From Bacteroidales bacterium (GTDB taxonomy: Bacteria > Bacteroidota > Bacteroidia > Bacteroidales > VadinHA17), in NCBI GenBank assembly GCA_024763075.1, contig JANTGF010000001.1, positions 54,900 to 118,899 of the forward strand: 64,000 nt of DNA. Reading direction: 5' to 3'. This document shows positions 63,501 through 64,000 of this stretch, in pieces. Positions within the stretch are counted from its first letter, which is position 1, and the number at the start of each line of letters is the position of its first letter. The position numbers and the translations under genes were made by a program. The notes under the pieces are model-generated. The model did not search any database. It was not told the DNA's origin and was given only the letters and a program-made list of their open reading frames with translations.

Positions 63501-63804
63501 TACAAATATATTTGACTTCAAAGTTGTGCAGGATATCTTTATGAACATTGGAGAGAGAAAACATACGCTACAGGTAACTTTTGATATATTTAACCTGGGG
63601 AATATGCTAAATAAAGATTGGGGCAGAAGGTATTATGTTTCGAATGATTCATACAGAATAATTAAATTTGAAGGATTCCAGTCGGATGGCACGACACCTG
63701 AATTTAGTTTCAAAAAGCCAAACGGTGATCCATGGAATATTGATGATTCCGGAATACAGAGCTCCAGATGGCAGGCACAACTGGGATTCAGATATTTATT
63801 TTAG
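60592..63804 (+). CDS. Oar-like TonB-dependent outer membrane receptor
   Basis: A 1070-residue outer membrane beta-barrel. Signal peptide (about 1-23, AFGQ). A carboxypeptidase regulatory-like domain (about 28-115; GKVTDTNDDPLPGATVIAV, KITVSFVGYQSFE) precedes the plug (ISNEEINLMPTVNRDMTDYT, SIAGINNRYNAISIDGAVNN, MDAIEQFQVTIAPYDVRQSG). The barrel follows and ends in LGFRYLF with terminal aromatic Phe. No SusD partner is adjacent, and the plug pattern matches the Oar group (single-protein receptors for protein or peptide substrates) and not SusC. Substrate unknown. Confidence 0.92.
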   Translation: MKSKIKIFFAAAFIFFAAVSAFGQGTTTSGMNGKVTDTNDDPLPGATVIAVHTPTGSQFGGITDNQGFFRLPNMNVGGPYKITVSFVGYQSFEKDDIYLTLGQTFKLNVTLSESTTELAEVAVVGSMSKEYDAFDGNRTGAETNISNEEINLMPTVNRDMTDYTRLTPQASVGGDGSISIAGINNRYNAISIDGAVNNDVFGLSATGTNGGQTGGSPVSMDAIEQFQVTIAPYDVRQSGFAGASINAVTRSGSNRFEGSAYYFLRNEGMAGLTPTDDEDIERKKLDKFSSGTYGFRLGGPIIKNKLFFFANLEIQREETPLGFDFNTYQGDSDRSTIDQVTAKLQSFGYEPGPWETKTRTLNSDKFLLRLDWNISKHHKLMARHSYTNLEAVKASASSSRSIGYENNSQYFPSVTNSTSLELKSNYNNFSNNLIFGFTSVRDDRDPYGANFPALRIYDGSATIYAGSEPYSTANQLDQDVFTVTDNFSLYKGKHTLTFGLNVEYSKTYNLFMRKNFGEYRYSSVADFLTTGTTGEVPAYQYERGYSLVDNITGDGSAAAANFSMLQWGIYGQDEIQFNDNFKLTAGLRIDMPMFMKDPEEDTNFNTVTRPAIEAAGWDMMGAQAGKMPASKLMFSPRVGFNWDISGDASTQLRGGVGIFTSRLPLVWPGGSYTNNGITIGGVYHRSSWGTPIMFRPDWNNQYKAADFGGTDAPWGGQIDLFAKDFKFPQVFRVNLALDKKLFWGTILTLEGIYTKTLNNVLYYNMNVSPNSDFKLTGADNRPHYDNSKIDGDYTRVMVGTNTNEGYTYNLTAQLQKPFDNGLTLSLAYTFGRAMALNDGTSSQNSSQWRYMEQVNGLNNLELSYSDFDLGHRVVGFASYRFEWLGHLGTTFSLFYNGQSGKRYSYVYDDRGNLNGNGESTNNLIYVPASSSEIELTSGNWNELDEYLSADPYLSKRRGEYAERNGARTPFTNIFDFKVVQDIFMNIGERKHTLQVTFDIFNLGNMLNKDWGRRYYVSNDSYRIIKFEGFQSDGTTPEFSFKKPNGDPWNIDDSGIQSSRWQAQLGFRYLF

Positions 63805-63839
63805 AAAATATATTCCTTGATATAGCAACAAAATAAATA

Positions 63840-63908
63840 ACAAGGGGGCTATCAACAAACAACAAGGTGTCTATCAACAAAACAACAAGGGGGCATGCCC
63901 CCTTGTTG
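63840..63908. repeat. Three imperfect repeats ending in a perfect 26-bp palindrome
   Basis: ACAAGGGGGCTATCAACAA, ACAAGGTGTCTATCAACAA and ACAAGGGGGCATGCCCCCTT follow one another. The last is the left part of a perfect palindrome at 63883-63908 (CAACAAGGGGGCA and its complement). It lies just after the TonB-dependent receptor gene. Confidence 0.85.
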
Positions 63909-63914
63909 AACTAA

Positions 63915-63937
63915 ATCCCTGCGGGATAGCTCTTTTT
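63915..63937 (+). terminator. Rho-independent terminator-like hairpin after the receptor gene
   Basis: ATCCC-TGC-GGGAT (63915-63927) forms a 5-bp stem and is followed by AGCTCTTTTTT. The stem is short, but with the strong palindrome just before it a transcription stop is likely. The remaining bases to the window end show nothing recognised. Confidence 0.5.
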
Positions 63938-64000
63938 TCAAAGTTATAAAACAATTCTAATACAGCAATCTTATAATTGTAATTATTAATCTTTAAAAAC

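Overview
The window is a stretch of a Bacteroidota chromosome, probably a free-living member of the Bacteroidales/Marinilabiliales type. Several things point there: type IX secretion (T9SS) C-terminal sorting domains on five proteins; T9SS/gliding genes gldH, porW/sprE and porX; Bacteroidota-restricted families (DUF4270, DUF4954, HU-CCDC81 plus SPOR, an Oar-like TonB receptor); and promoters of the Bacteroidota type (-7 TAnnTTTG, sometimes with -33 TTTG) in place of sigma70 boxes. The genus cannot be fixed from sequence alone. Genes are densely packed. No gene-free stretch exceeds 300 bases (the longest is about 280 bases, between panC and the GT5 gene). I saw no tRNA, rRNA, CRISPR array, intact insertion sequence or prophage.

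Layout. 0-11.3 kb: housekeeping genes on the minus strand (topA with an arginase-like gene; panC-panD-LPG synthase-like-rfaE2-radA-endonuclease family), interrupted by a plus-strand class A penicillin-binding protein. 11.5-17.7 kb: a plus-strand cluster of a truncated glycogen-synthase-like protein, a DUF4270 lipoprotein, GlmS and the hexapeptide-repeat protein DUF4954. 17.7-24.0 kb: a minus-strand nucleotide-sugar operon (wbpE-, wbpD-, wbpB- and wbpA-like, then galE and rfbB) suited to making a diacetamido uronic acid for surface polysaccharide. 24.3-26.3 kb: an HU/SPOR envelope protein and a nitrilase-superfamily enzyme.

26.4-38.2 kb is the accessory part. It holds a TPR sensor kinase of the LytS type, a LytTR response regulator, a stand-alone LytTR DNA-binding protein and then five consecutive exported T9SS cargo proteins with unrelated bodies (unknown domain; BNR/LVIVD propellers; Tyr-rich repeats plus P domain; Cys-ladder leucine-rich repeats; SBBP propeller). 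Their sorting domains are related, and two are nearly identical at DNA level. A pair of 15-bp direct repeats 21 bp apart before the stand-alone LytTR gene is a plausible regulator operator. Palindromic repeats follow the cargo genes.

38.4-48.4 kb: metG, LD-carboxypeptidase, YraN, MmcQ/YjbR, DUF502, a C1 peptidase, a 20-bp tandem repeat cluster, a LuxE-like protein, a lipoprotein, pgk and holB. 48.6-60.4 kb: ricT-gldH-trmB-ATL, mrp-nifU, porW, porX-tsaE, ald and waaA. This links T9SS assembly and regulation (GldH, PorW, PorX) with the cargo genes about 10-30 kb away. 60.6-64 kb: a large Oar-like TonB-dependent receptor, then a repeat/terminator region.
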